Assembly: GCF_026151205.1 (NCBI RefSeq)
Contig: NC_087081.1
Coordinates: 7,311,246 to 7,375,245 of the forward strand
Origin: Bolinopsis microptera
Lineage: Eukaryota; Ctenophora; Tentaculata; Lobata; Bolinopsidae
Direction of reading: 5' to 3'
DNA: 64,000 nucleotides
Shown here: one piece after another, positions 47,801-58,600 of the stretch
Layout: the number at the start of each line of letters is the position of its first letter
How positions within the stretch are numbered: position 1 is the stretch's first letter
The notes under the pieces: model-generated
The model's input: the letters and a program-made list of their open reading frames with translations, nothing else
Database searches by the model: none
What the model was told of the DNA's origin: nothing
Translations under genes and position numbers: made by a program

Positions 47801-49718
47801 TCGATGTGTTTCATAGCCACGACTTATTTGTGCTATACAGTACAAATGTGCATAATGTGTGCATAATGTGTGCATAATGTGTGCATAATGTGTGCATAAT
47901 GTGTGCATAATGTGTACATAATGTGTGCATAATGTGTGCATAATGTGTGCATAATGTGTTCTCAATGCATGCTCAATCTAAGCATCTTGCACCCAAATTG
48001 ACTAAACTTGCAACAAATAGGGTGGGTAGAGGATGGGAACAAAGCTAGAACTGATGACTGAATTGTATAAATGCTAATTTATGCAATATATGTATAATTA
48101 TATTATATTTAATACTGCAATCCATTTAACAACACTCCTAAATGGTTTGGACGATGTTTTACTTGTATAGTATATAATAATATGTCTAATAGTATATATA
48201 ATATGTCTAATTGCTTCTTTACAATATTTGTGGTGACGTCAAACTGTAGATATTAGAAAAAAGGAAATGTTATTTAACTTCATCTGCATTTGTTTACAAG
48301 TATAAGACAGAAGCATCTAAGGAAATTGTACTGGAAATTTACCTAACCTACAATCATGCAGGAATCCTCCATTGTTCATTTCCACTAACCTGTAATTACG
48401 GAGGAATTTCCCAATGTTCATTTTCGTCCTGACTGGTTTGCTGGTTGAATGATGCTTGCGGAGGTCCACATAGAAGCTGAGGTCGAAGAGGTTACTCAGC
48501 AAATACTCGTCTGTCCAGTGAGTGTAGGCTGGCCAGTGTTTGGCTGCCCCTGGTTAGATATAGGGTTTGTAGCTTAAGGCGACAATTTAAGAGTGTAATT
48601 TAGAGTACATGTATTGTTTTCCGCCACAGGTAGGTTGGTCTGCACGGAGCCCCACAGTTTCAATTCATTGTTTAACTAACCGTACAGCAAGGATATCCGA
48701 TGTGTTCACAAGGTTAGGCACATGACCAACACTACCCTGCCAAAGTCAGCTGTTTACTATGGTTTTCTCGAAAGTATTTCCTTGTATTTGACTTTCGTCA
48801 AGAAAGTACTGTTACTTTCGGTTCAGATGTTATATATATATATTAAAGTCACTATTGTGACGGTACATTAGAACTAGACAGAAACAAAATGTGATGGGCC
48901 TCAGTTTCAGTTCCTTGTTTAACACTGCCGTATAGTATCCTGTTGTGATGTTTTGTAAACTATACCTTAGTTGTACTACTAAATCAGGTAATAACCCAGC
49001 ATAATCGGATGTACACGACAATATCTTGTCTAGAGGTATACAGGTGTCAAATGTCAATTGTCAATGATTTATACCAGAGTAAAGTTTATCCCAAGATAAG
49101 TTAAATGTTGTGACTAAAGTATACAAGTAATGAGTAATCCCCCACCTTTCATGAGAACAGGCTTAGCTTTCCAATAATAAGTGTTGAGAAAGTCATCTCT
49201 AGCAAGTTCCCCATCAACTGTAGTTATATCTTCCCTCACAAATTGATGCAGTTCTTTTAATGAGCTGAACTGTCCACTCATACATGCCTCTCTGTATGAT
49301 GGGAAGTTGTGCTGAAAAAGAGACATTGTACAGAAACAGCAAGCAAATAATTATCAAGAAACTTATGATTGGAGTATTCTATTTCTAGCATTGGACATGA
49401 TGAATATTGGCTGTAATTGTTTTCAATGCCATGATATATTTGATATTTGCAGTGTTATGACCGTATGTATCAACAAACCTGTACGTTCTGGTTAGCATAG
49501 AGAAGGTGAAGGATGATAAATGCCAACAAGGATGGGGCAATAGCTGTCAAAAGATACCAACTAAAATAAGACTGCGATTTGTCTTTGGGGCTCGGGGTAT
49601 CTTTTGTTTCAGCTTGCGGGTCATTTTTTTGTGTACCATTCACTTCATTTATCAGTTTGTCTTCTGAATTGTCTGAATTCTCGTTGTGTGGCTGATCATT
49701 CAACTCATCTTTTGTCAT
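32889..49718 (-). CDS. Membrane-anchored JmjC oxygenase fused to an aldo-keto reductase
   Basis: Fifteen exons, listed high to low: 49718-49479, 49311-49146, 48549-48390, 41114-41053, 40649-40498, 39824-39671, 39143-38916, 37712-37563, 37400-37299, 37199-37138, 36031-35890, 35604-35487, 35180-35083, 33245-33170 and 33015-32889. They total 2037 nt, or 678 aa plus stop, and phase agrees at all 14 junctions. Residues 1-50 are acidic and polar. Residues 53-73 form one membrane span, suggesting a type II protein with a lumenal body. Residues ~80-387 are a JmjC/cupin-8 domain: HFD at 244-246 and HPHHV with His near 323 are the iron ligands, and PGDTLFVP precedes the second. Six N-x-S/T sequons lie in this half. 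Residues ~415-678 are an aldo-keto reductase. The tetrad is Asp460, Tyr465, Lys490 and His527, in the blocks YKLIDTAVMYGNEEEIG, VVTKI and DILLLHN. The linking exon has no Met, so the AKR half needs upstream exons. Function is unknown. Both active sites look intact. Confidence 0.8.
33318..34915. repeat. 33-bp minisatellite in the AKR intron
   Basis: About 48 units of AGTAACCATGGTTACCGTATAATATCATGAGAT. The unit is 11 codons long, so the minus strand stays open over most of the array (MILYGNHGYYL repeats). It lies wholly inside the intron between exons 35083-35180 and 33170-33245. The palindrome GTAACCATGGTTAC recurs in every unit. Confidence 0.93.
35275..35415 (-). repeat. Interspersed repeat, copy 2
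   Basis: Reverse-complement relative of 3985-4135, sharing CCCCGGCAACGGGGACATAG and CAAATGGAGTTGAAACCTCG. It lies in an intron of the JmjC-AKR gene. Confidence 0.6.
36076..36290. mobile_element. Hairpin-rich fold-back repeat, left part
   Basis: Contains several short GC-rich hairpins (CCCGCGACGCGCGGG; CGAGTGCGAAGCACGAG; CGTGCTTTAGCACG) and ends with AACCCCTCCGGGTTAG. An inverted match to that end occurs at 37016-37036, so the two may be ends of one ~780-bp element. Confidence 0.55.
36943..37040. mobile_element. Fold-back repeat, right part
   Basis: A tandem AGCGGGAGCCGGGATTATCA, repeated twice, is followed by TGACCCGGAGGGGTTTATAA. The same family occurs at 20918-21018. The end TATTATAAACCCCTCCGGGT is the inverted counterpart of 36255-36274. 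Confidence 0.55.
37713..38820. repeat. 32-bp minisatellite made of 3' splice-site modules
   Basis: About 34 units of 32 bp; on the plus strand each reads GGACCTGAGGGAGACAGGGG followed by TTTAGGGGGACA. On the gene's strand each unit has CTAAAC (branch-point-like), a C/T-rich run and CAG|GT. The array abuts the real acceptor of the exon at 37563-37712. G runs on the plus strand could form G-quadruplexes. Confidence 0.92.
39118..39475. repeat. ~68-bp tandem repeat copying an exon start and its acceptor
   Basis: Five units, each with GGCACAAACAGGGTGTCTCC (the first bases of the exon at 38916-39143, reverse strand), the acceptor CTGGAGG and ~40 bp of intron. The intron part resembles the 33-bp minisatellite at 33318-34915 (ACCATGGTTACTATCTCAT). 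Confidence 0.88.
41870..41965 (+). mobile_element. Diverged fragment of the MFS-exon element
   Basis: Shares CTTAC(G)AGACAT at the start and GTATTTTCGGACTACCAAAA with the element at 11697-12278. Only one block is recognisable. Confidence 0.5.
42683..43108. repeat. 12-bp minisatellite TACACATACCTC
   Basis: About 35 units, with occasional TTCTAC variants and CTACAGTCTACACAT interruptions. It lies in the 7.3-kb intron between exons 48390-48549 and 41053-41114. A single further copy appears near 43570-43600. It is followed by (GGTTTT)n at 43111-43132. Confidence 0.93.
43800..43935. repeat. GTGTA-rich simple repeat
   Basis: Irregular TGTAGTGTGTATAGTG units next to the complementary-looking GTACACTACACAATGTACACACTACAG, which could fold back on itself. 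Confidence 0.6.
44857..44952. repeat. 15-bp tandem repeat GTAGGGCGGCTACTA
   Basis: About five units, the last degenerating into AGTAGTAGGGTAG. Confidence 0.85.
45480..46886 (+). mobile_element. 5'-truncated LINE with RNase H domain, poly-A and target duplication
   Basis: The open frame to 46655 ends a LINE polyprotein of the I/R1-like type. The RNase H domain is YTDGSLSDSGSGAGY (Asp), TELTAIIEAC (Glu), WSDSLSSIQAI (Asp) and GNEKADELA (Asp). A Cys-His cluster CPMCGDGEETVSHFLGQC follows. A 27-base poly-A (46860-46886) ends the element. GATCAGTGT flanks it at 45471-45479 and 46887-46895. It lies antisense in an intron of the JmjC-AKR gene, so it does not interrupt coding sequence. Confidence 0.92.
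47245..47350 (+). mobile_element. LINE 3' end fragment
   Basis: CTCCTCTCTGTGGGGTGGTC and GATGGCC match the 3' end of the LINE at 57650-58790 (TTCTCTCTGGGGTGGTCAGC). Only the tail is present. Confidence 0.5.
47848..47962. repeat. 11-bp minisatellite GTGCATAATGT
   Basis: About eleven near-perfect units in an intron of the JmjC-AKR gene. The minus-strand frame reading THYAHIM repeats is an artefact. Confidence 0.9.
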
Positions 49719-49850
49719 GCTATAATAATTATTGGACTATGTTTAAGTTTGCTTAAATAATTGCTGAAAAAACACATGTTTTTGTAAACATCTTTAATCG
49801 AGAAGGTTAGAGCAATGGAGATGTCAGCTGCTCTCCAAGAATTTAACTAC

Positions 49851-49910
49851 AGGGTGGCCCAGAAGTAACTACCCACATGCAAACCTTTAATAACTCACGG
49901 AATTCATTTC
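49851..49910 (+). mobile_element. Possible TA-target MITE end
   Basis: TACAGGGTGGCCCAGAAGTAACTACCCACATGCAAACC resembles the CAGGGTGGGCCAAAAGT terminus at 7472. No second terminus was found. Confidence 0.35.
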
Positions 49911-50214
49911 AGAATTGCTCTGAGCCAGGTATAGTGATAGCTTCAAGACTCCAGAGGTCTGTTGCGGTAATATTTATTTTTTATGATTATGTATATACAC
50001 TTTGGGAGTCCTGGCGTGTAGCTAGCAGGAGTTGCACTCTGTGGGCACGGCGAGAAGGCTTCCCTCTTATAGCAAGAGGCCAAGGTCTGTTGAGCGTAAC
50101 GAAGAGAGAGAGATGAATACAATAAATCGTAATCTAGACACGGGTTCACCCAGTTAATCGAGGGTATTGGCACACTGCCATACAGCAGCAGGTGGGAAAT
50201 TATGAATTCAACTA

Positions 50215-50580
50215 CATTAGTTGAGAAAGAAAAGACAATTTTATTATTTATCACCAATTCATTACATAATCAATTTATAAATATATATCCGAATAAGTAA
50301 TACCAAACTAAATTTTAGCGCTAAATGGTAACATCAAACATACAATTATAAATATATTTGATCTGAGTGCAAAGTAAATGAGTATGCTAGAGCAGATAGT
50401 GTGTTGGCATATAATCAATAATACACACGCACCGTTAAGCTTGTATTGTATGAGCCCTGGTTTGAGCCCTGGTTGACAGCTGACAGTCAATGATGAATGA
50501 AACAAAAAATTTTGTATTTCTTCATGTGATATTTAAGTTACAGCTGCTTGCAACCCCATGACATACTGTTAAAATGCTAC
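50215..50580. repeat. Segmental repeat, copy 1
   Basis: Shares GAGAAAAGACAATTTTATTA, TATATATCCGAATAA and GAGCCCTGGTTGAC, in order and orientation, with 52795-53170. An extra GAGCCCTGGTTT tandem is present here. Confidence 0.65.
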
Positions 50581-50700
50581 TGGCCCTGGCAAGATATTGG
50601 CAACAAACTGCCTCGATCATCACGTGATATGACTGTATAAAGCCCAAGACCAAGAAAGTTGATTTATAATTTTGTCAGGGTTAGAGCTATAGCATGCGCA

Positions 50701-50805
50701 TTGTCATACGTTGTATGACCCGCCGCGCACGAAGTGCGCGGCTCCCCCTGTAGCGTCGAAGACGCTACAGTGTGAAGCGGCAGTGGGGGTCACCGCGTGA
50801 TACAA
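50701..50805. mobile_element. 105-bp hairpin MITE with 8-bp target duplication
   Basis: Flanked by CATGCGCA at 50693-50700 and 50806-50813. The element begins TTGTCATACG and ends CGTGATACAA. It contains perfect hairpins GCCGCGCACGAAGTGCGCGGC and CTGTAGCGTCGAAGACGCTACAG. Two more copies lie at 52308-52409 and 52472-52571. Confidence 0.75.
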
Positions 50806-50984
50806 CATGCGCAAACACTTTTGTAAAAAATTGAGTTAGGGTTAAGGCCGGTTGAGATCATATGAAAAGGTTAAGGTTTTTGGTTTTGAATAGTCATTTA
50901 GGGCCAGCTAGAAAATAAACGGGTTAAAAAATGTAAATGACATGGTCAAGTGTAATATAAAGCATAAAGTGATTCATTCATTCA

Positions 50985-51141
50985 GCATGGATACAGGAGA
51001 CCGGGGAGGCCCCACCTTACGTTTCTGGACATGCTAAAGAAGGACACCAGCCTTTCCTGTGTTGAAGAGATAAGATCTGTTATGCTTGACCGCGACGTGT
51101 GGCGAGGAATTGTAGTTGCTCGGACCAAGAAGCCGACTTAA
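50985..51141 (+). mobile_element. LINE C-terminal fragment
   Basis: Open stretch ending at TAA 51139-51141 with RPGRPHLTFLDMLKKD and MLDRDVWRGIVV. This is the GRP..T..D......DR..WR pattern seen at the very C-terminus of many LINE reverse-transcriptase proteins. It is followed by GTCAGTCAGTAAGTCA. Confidence 0.6.
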
Positions 51142-52300
51142 GTCAGTCAGTAAGTCAATGATTCATTATCATTGTATTTTATTGGGTTCAATTTACTACG
51201 GACATACTTCATTATGTGTTTACCGTGTTTGGGTGCTCATCAATCATCATATTTTACAGATGGGGGTGATATTTTGAACAATTCTATTTTATATTAATTT
51301 ATTGCTGTACTCTGTAAAATTTGAAAAGTATTTAATAAAATTTAAAAAAGAATAACAAGCTCAAAAACGCAAACTATATATTGCATATTGTTTTATTTTT
51401 TCTTACAAAGTATTGGAGCAATTATATAATGCAATGTATATCTCCATCATAATATAGGCTAGTGTAAACATATATAATCAATAATACAAACAAATGGTAT
51501 TAGTAACTCGCTAGATTATAGATGTTATTTAAACACATATGTTTACGTCAATTATTACTAAAATTAATATTCATTTTGCTTTAATATAATTACATGTCAC
51601 ATAATGGATTAGTTGAATGAAACGTGTGCTACAAATGTCTACGTCTCACGCAAAACTGCGTACCGCTTAGTACTTCATGCTTGAGCGGTACTGCGGTTGA
51701 CAGTGGCGCGCACTCAATTTAATCACAAATAACGAGCGCGCGGTTTTTTGGAATCTCTCCATTATTATATTAATTAGGTCGCAGTGTTCACGGCCTGTAC
51801 TGCGTGAACGACAGAAATATATTTTAAATTATTTTGCTTCTGAAATTTTGGCTCTAGAAATTAAGAAATGTGACATGTAATTGTAAGATATGTATTGACA
51901 TGTATTGTAAGATAACAATTAAATAGATCATGTGCGCGGCGCCTACAGCTGACCTACGAATTTCTGAACAATTTTAAATTGTGGCTGTGTGCGCGGCGTA
52001 CTGTATATGTGTTTGAAATTGAAATTTGAATTTATTTATGAATATAACATTATGTATTGATTGTTTTGTGGTAAATAAAAAATTTTCTTTCCTAAAAAAA
52101 ATTTCTTTCCTAGTACAATAGCGTAGTTAGCTTTTGACATGTCAAAATTTTGACATACGTTGCATGCCACTTTTTGCGCGCCGCCGAAGGCGAAACATGT
52201 ATCAATTAAAATGCATCAAAAGTGTTTTAAAACGCAATATGATGCGATTAATAAAATTTTTTGTTTCATTTTGGTCGCTGCAGCATGCAGCTGCACAACT
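51142..52300. other. AT-rich intergenic
   Basis: No exon recognised. A CATACGTTGCATGCC motif near 52150 with a GCGCGCCGCCGAAGGCG hairpin looks like a decayed relative of the nearby MITE family. Confidence 0.4.
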
Positions 52301-52307
52301 TAATTTT

Positions 52308-52571
52308 GTTTGTATCACGTGGTGACCCCCACGGTCGCTTCACTGTAGAGTTTCGACGATACAGGGGGAGCCACGCACTCGTGCGCGGCGGGTCATACAA
52401 CGTATGACAACATTTTTTTCGAAAAAAGCGCCCGCGCGCATAAAATATGCACTCCTGGTACTTATTTTGTTTTCATACGTTGTATGACCCGCCGCGCACG
52501 AGTGCGTGGCTCCCCCTGTATCGTAGAAACTCTACAGTGAAGCGACAGTGGGGGTCACCACGAGATACAAG
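52308..52571. mobile_element. Two inverted copies of the hairpin MITE
   Basis: Copy 52308-52409 is the reverse complement of copy 52472-52571, with about 60 bp between. Both contain CATACGTTGTATGACCCGCC and GTGGGGGTCACC (or complements). Together they form a long inverted repeat able to fold as a cruciform. Confidence 0.75.
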
Positions 52572-52794
52572 TTTTTTGTGAACTCATTTGAGCTGAGCTA
52601 GCGACATAACTTGATTGACGGTGTCAACCTATCGAGATCGTTGCTCTGCGATCCGAATTGCAAAGCAACGATCAACGGATTGTTGCGAAGCGGCAAAGTC
52701 CTCCAACGATATGATTAAATTTAATATTTTATTCTGTGTGTCTGAAGTTTTAATTGGCACAGGACTTTTTAAATTCTACAAATTTTGAGAAAAG

Positions 52795-53170
52795 ACAATT
52801 TTTGAGAAAAGACAATTTTATTATTTATCACCAATTCAATACATAATCAATAAATATATATCCGAATAAATTTGATTAAAAATTAAATGATGCAAGTATG
52901 CTAGCAGCTAGCGCGCTTATATTTAATAAATATTCACGCTGTTAAAATGGGTTTTACCACACCGCCACTCACATTAGCACAGTTGGTGAACGGACCCAGG
53001 CGCTGTTAAGCTTTTATGAGCCCTGGTTGACTGCTGAGAGTGGCGAAGGGGCTGATATTAATTTTATTTTAGTTTAACATAGATTCCAATAAAATTTTAG
53101 TTTTGTGTTATAATTATATGATTTTTATGCGATATTTAAATTACAGCTGCTCGCAATACATTATTGCTTA
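52795..53170. repeat. Segmental repeat, copy 2
   Basis: Match to 50215-50580. The stretch between the two copies holds the inverted MITE pair, so the region may have arisen by duplication around a fold-back element. Confidence 0.6.
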
Positions 53171-53230
53171 AAAATTGTTAAATATGCTCGCTATACGCTT
53201 AATTTTAGATACCGTATGTATATATACATA

Positions 53231-53477
53231 TCAGCTCATAATACCAAATACCAATAATAAATAAATTAAAAGCATTGAAGAGGTCCAAAACCAATTCAAG
53301 CATGACACAAAGTTGAATACATTTTCATCGGAAGCTGCAAGCTTATTAACGTTTGATTCCGTACGTTCATGATCCGTTATTATGCATTCACCTTCAGGCG
53401 GTGTCGACGGATCATGCGAAAAGGGTTTTTGACAGGCTGTGCCCTTACCATAATTAAACTGAACCATTGCCTGATAC
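53231..53477 (-). CDS. Possible last exon of a membrane or GPI-anchored protein
   Basis: Open minus-strand frame after an acceptor-like ATCGTATCAG near 53478. It reads AMVQFNYGKGTACQKPF, a polar cysteine-containing stretch, then a C-terminal hydrophobic tail of about 20 residues (MLLIYLLLVFGIMS) before the stop. Such a tail would suit a GPI signal or a final membrane span. No upstream exon was found and no family is recognised. Confidence 0.35.
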
Positions 53478-53639
53478 GATGTAAACAAGAGTGTTGGATA
53501 GGTGAGCCGCGCAAGCGCTCGCGCATTTGTGTCGCTCTGACAAATAGCACTTGAATAATTTAGCTACCAAGACGTAAATCGCGCGTTACGTAAAGTATTA
53601 TTTTTCCCTTCGGATAAAGTGAACGTTACACCCGCGTGT

Positions 53640-54010
53640 AACCTGCTTTAATGTTTAGTGTGCATGTGTGGTGGAGTGAGTGTATAATGTAATGATTGAA
53701 TGAATCTTTTTTCTTTTGTGGTGCATATATGATGTGAGTGACAGGTGTAAAATCTAAAATATATAAATATAAATGGGGGTCTTTTCATAGGAAAGTGTTG
53801 AAGTTTAAGTCCTGCCAGTTAATATTGTCAGGTTGGTGTTGAGCCTTCATGATAGAAAGCTTCAATCGGGATTTAATTGAACCTAGTGAACCTATTTTAC
53901 CACGTGCATTTGACTGCTCAAGAAAACTATTCCATAAATTTGCCCCTTTATATGCGAAATTGTGAGATGAGTGTGGTGTCACAAATCTGTCATCTCTGAG
54001 CTCAGACTTC
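53640..54010 (-). mobile_element. LINE 3' fragment, minus strand
   Basis: A minus-strand frame (53785-53982) with FAYKGANLWNSF and GSIKSRLK matches the conserved LWN...FK tail of CR1/jockey-type reverse-transcriptase proteins. About 150 bp of 3' UTR follows to the left. Confidence 0.6.
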
Positions 54011-54970
54011 TTTTTGTACTTAACTTTTTCAAACTTATTAAGCTAAGTGTGTTTTTAGATTAAGCAAGTGCGACAATTTCCACTGTTTACGAAACTAGAG
54101 CATAGCAGACACTGTATTTACAAAAACATAAAGTTAGGATAAACCTATTGTCCAAGAACGGTATCATGCAGACGTACTTATGAGGTAACACAGGTCACAC
54201 TAACCAGATCATGGTGAGATAGCAAGTAGGAACCAGATTGGACACACCCAGGCCATGCCCGTTCGTAATGAGGTGGATGTGAAGGTTATAACAATAAATA
54301 TTGTCACAGTTTTTGACAGGTTCTATTTGTATTGTTGATCATGTTGTTTTCAGTTATTTGCTACGTGTTATTTGCCTATTGTTTTCTCCCATAATTGTAA
54401 GGTAGTCGAATAAAATAGCATATTTAAACAATTGTCATGACATGGACAATGAATTATATCTAGAAATAGAAAATGGTACAATACATTATTTTGATTGCTC
54501 TTCCATCTTCGCTACTATGCTACAGACAATTCCTTAAAATCTCTTCAAAATACGGCATCACTGGACCTGTCACGTGGTTCCACGTACTGCTTGAATAAAA
54601 TCTCACTCTGAAAGAGAAACGGTACAACATTGCACACAAAAAGTGCAGATGTACTGCAAAAATGAGAAATTGTCTCTATAATTGATTTAAATAAAAATTT
54701 GTTGATTTCTTGAAGAAATGTGTTGTTTTCTTGAAAAAAATGTATCACAGAGAAATATTTGGTACTATGTTCTATGGTATAAAACTGCTGCATGTTTTAT
54801 TTAACTAAGATAATAAAGCTTTTGCAAGCTTCAGTTATCTAAGCAAAGTCAGTTTTATTTAAAACATTTGATTTTTGTCAAAAACTATACAAGGCTAAGT
54901 TCCAGTCCAATAGTTTGTTTTATCCCCAAAGCAGCAGAAGAAAACTCGAATATTTGGCCGATAATAGCAT
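54011..54970. other. AT-rich intergenic
   Basis: No exon, RNA gene or repeat that I can support. Short open frames here lack splice context. Confidence 0.45.
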
Positions 54971-54972
54971 TC

Positions 54973-55220
54973 ACAGCTGTGGCGTAACAAAGGGCTCGCT
55001 GACCCTGAGGGGGTGGGGGTTGTGCCATCTTAGGGGAGCACCAAATCGTTGTTTAAATGTGGGATAATTTAAAAAAGCTTAACTCAATTACTAGCAAAAC
55101 ACACTTTTTTTGAGATATTACTGCCGTATCCTTAAAATCATCTAATTTGTTCAATTTTAGGTAGGGGCACCAAAGGAAGGGGGGAGGCACAAGGGGGCAC
55201 CTTTGGGTGGAGGCGCCAAC
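54973..55220. mobile_element. hAT MITE remnant, inverted relative of 62903-63190
   Basis: GTGGCGTAACAAAGGGCTCGCTGACCCTG and TCTAATTTGTTCAATTTTAG correspond, in reverse complement, to the element at 62903-63190. The second terminus is missing or decayed. Confidence 0.6.
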
Positions 55221-55629
55221 ACGCTTAAACTGAACAATCATGTGAGAAGAAGAGGGGTAGTTCAACTCAATAAAATGATTACAACTAACTTCTATGTGTG
55301 TTATTGTAAGGAGAAACTTAAAATTCGCTGTATTCTAGCTGCCCATAAAAGCATAAAGCAATTTTAGGCAATTTAGGCAGTTGCAGGATCTTACTATTCG
55401 GGCAATTTTGACGCACTTAAATTTTCTCCTCCCTGTGGTCAGTACTACAGGGGTTTGAGCCGTGGTTAGATTTATTCGGATAATTTACCCTTTTTACCCC
55501 TAGTACGAGAAACGAAATGTGCTCGCTGGATCTTATTTTATTTTATATAATAATGATAGTCGATGTGAATTAACTTTCTGTTTTTCTTAAACTCTGTCTT
55601 ATATCATTATACTCACTCTATTTTCTAGG
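55221..55629. other. Upstream region of the SDR gene
   Basis: No repeat or exon recognised. No clear TATA box is placed within 100 bp of the ATG at 55630. Confidence 0.4.
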
Positions 55630-58600
55630 ATGGATGTTATTCACTTCTTGTTGCTGGTTGCAACTATAGCAGCCCTCAGGATTCTCCTATTTTTTATCGC
55701 CAGAGTTCCCAAACCCTTGAATGACTTAGTGTGTGTTATCACTGGGGGAGCTGGGGAAATTGGCCAAATTGTAAGTTTTATTGAAAATATAAAAAACATT
55801 AAAATAATCAGTCTGCATACAAGATGTTTGAGTTTGACACTGACATGGAATTAAGTAAATTATACAATTAAGTAAATTATACAATTATGTAAATTATACA
55901 ATTATGTAAATTATACAATTATGACTATTGACTGTAACATTTATAGAAAGTTTGCTACATCTGGCTACATTAAAGGTTGAAGGTTGTTGAATGAGTAGTG
56001 TTAATTGTGCACAGTTAATGATTTATTGTGTAGCTTAGGTAATATGTACATTGTATAATGTAGGGAGCTGTATAATTAAGGTCCTATATATAAATATATA
56101 CAGTCTATAGTCGGTGGAAGGTAATATATGTTAAATAATGTGTACACAAATAGGGTGAATTTATCCTTGATCTTATTGTTTATGGGCCTTATTGACAAAT
56201 ATTATTATTAACTAGCAGGAAATGTTATTATTAATAATTTTGATACAGCTTTTTACAGCTTTTAGCAGCACGTTCACGAAATACAGTCACAACATGAAAT
56301 CCGCAGTTTAATAACGATATAACCATGCGCCATGTCAAAATACCTTAAATACCTTAAATACCTTAAATTAAGCTGTCTCCTAAGATGCGATCCTATTGTG
56401 TTACAAACATTTCACCAGGTGACGAGTATTTTGCTAGAGAAGGGAGTGAGGATGGTGATTTGGGATAACAATGAATCCAACATTGAGAGAATGAAACAGA
56501 GGATGTCTTCTGATATGATTTATTATTTGTGAGTAGTGTGACACGTATAATATGAGTATTTCAGACATGCATATACTTGAACAGATAAAATATGTTAAAT
56601 TGTTCAAATGTATTCGCATCATAAAAGTTTCAGAATTAGATCAAGTTACCGCTGTTCTAGTAAATCAGAAACCGTAACAATTAACCAAAGTAATGACCTA
56701 CAGTAATAATTGAATAGTTGCTGCAACACTACATGTAACTAAATAACCTGTCTGACAATGGCCAATGCACAGTAATAAAGTCTAAAGAAATTGTTTGCAG
56801 CAAAGTTGACGTTTCCAACAGTAGTGAGGTTGAAAAAGCAACTGAAGAAGTAGTGGACCAGTTAGGAGGGGTAGATATCCTTATCAATAACGCAGGTAAA
56901 GAACTTGGAGTCATTTCTGATAGTTACATTCTTGTTTTAAATATTGCATTTTTATTAAAAATAAAAAATTGCACTGGTGTGATCTCATTCAGAACTACAG
57001 AGCGGCTCAGATAAAACTTATTATTGTGAATTACTCACCATTTCCATATTTTAAGTCTGATTCTCACATTCTCTGAATTATTTTGTACGTTATAAAAATA
57101 GTTTTTTAGAGTTTGTTTTTGGTCTAAATGAGTTCCAATATGCTTGAAAGTTACAAACATAGTCTGATTGTGTCTAGAGTGTACCCAGAGTTTACCATTA
57201 CACCGTAGAAAACTTCAATAATAGGTTTGTGATGGAGGAGTACTTGTTTGAAAATCACATCAGCGGCGTAAATCGAGCTTTTCCTGTGCTCAGAGGTTCT
57301 TGTATTCACTCTGATGTGAAATAAGCGAGTCTGTAACAACAAATATTAAATCAAACGTAGAATTATGTTAAGTTTAGGGGTTGAGTAAACCCGAAACCCA
57401 AACTTCGTGATTTTACTACATTTTGCGCAGTTTCTGGTACGTTTTTGGGCCTATAATTCATAGATTTAATCATCCTGGACTACCAAAGCTAAGCTAAAGG
57501 TTATATTCATTTGGTTTTTACGGTTAAAAATTATTCTGGGAGTTTTGATGAGGTAAAAACCATCTTGTAAAAAATCGCAAAAAATGCGAATCATGCAAAT
57601 CGCTCGGCTTCGGCTCAAAATTCAACTTGAGTTTTTTGTTTCGCAACTTGAGTTTTTTGTTTCGCAAAATGTCTATCATTGCTCTTATTATGAGTGGTGT
57701 CCCCCAAGGAACAGTTTTAGGTCCCATACTGTTTTTAATATTCATTAATGACATTGCTAGCTGCGTGTTGCATTCAACGTTAAGATGTTTCGCTGACGAC
57801 ACAAGAATTTGCAGATCCATCAGTGATTCACATAATGTTACTGAGCTTCAGTCTGATCTTGACAAAGTCACTGAGTGGTCATCAAGAAACAACATGGCAC
57901 TACATGAGGATAAGTTTGAGTACATATGCCATCTTGCCAACAAACGTAATCCTCTCTATGAGCTTCCTTTTGTCCATGAACAGTTCCAATACAGAACATC
58001 AACTGGTACTATACTCAGTCCTGTGGATCAGCTCCGTGATCTCGGTATAACAGTATCCAGTGATACGTCCTGGACATCACACATACGATCTAGTTGTGAT
58101 AAAGCGAGGAAGATGGCAGCATGGGTATTCAGTGTCTTCCACTCTCGCAATACTGGTGTTATGTTAACACTATACAAGTCACTAGTCCGTAGCCACTTAG
58201 AGTATTGCTCTCCTCTGTGGAATCCGGCGAAAGTGTATGAAATTCAGGAGCTTGAAAGTGTACAAAGAACTTTCACTTCAAAGATCCATGGTTTACAGCA
58301 TCTCCATTATTGGGATCGCCTAAAAACCCTGTCCCTCATGTCACTTCAGAGGCGCAGAGAACGTTACATTGTCATGCACATGTGGAAAATCCTACATGGT
58401 TTCACATTCAACGACCTTGAAGTACAGTTCACAGTAAATCCACGATTGGGTACCCTTGCTAAGGTTCCAGCTGTCCGTACAAAAAGCTCAGCTGCTCACC
58501 AGACTCTATATGAAACATCATTTGGTGTAATGGGTCCCAGACTCTGGAACTGTATACCTTCGCACATACGTGCAGTCTCCAAACATGATGGCTTCAAGCA

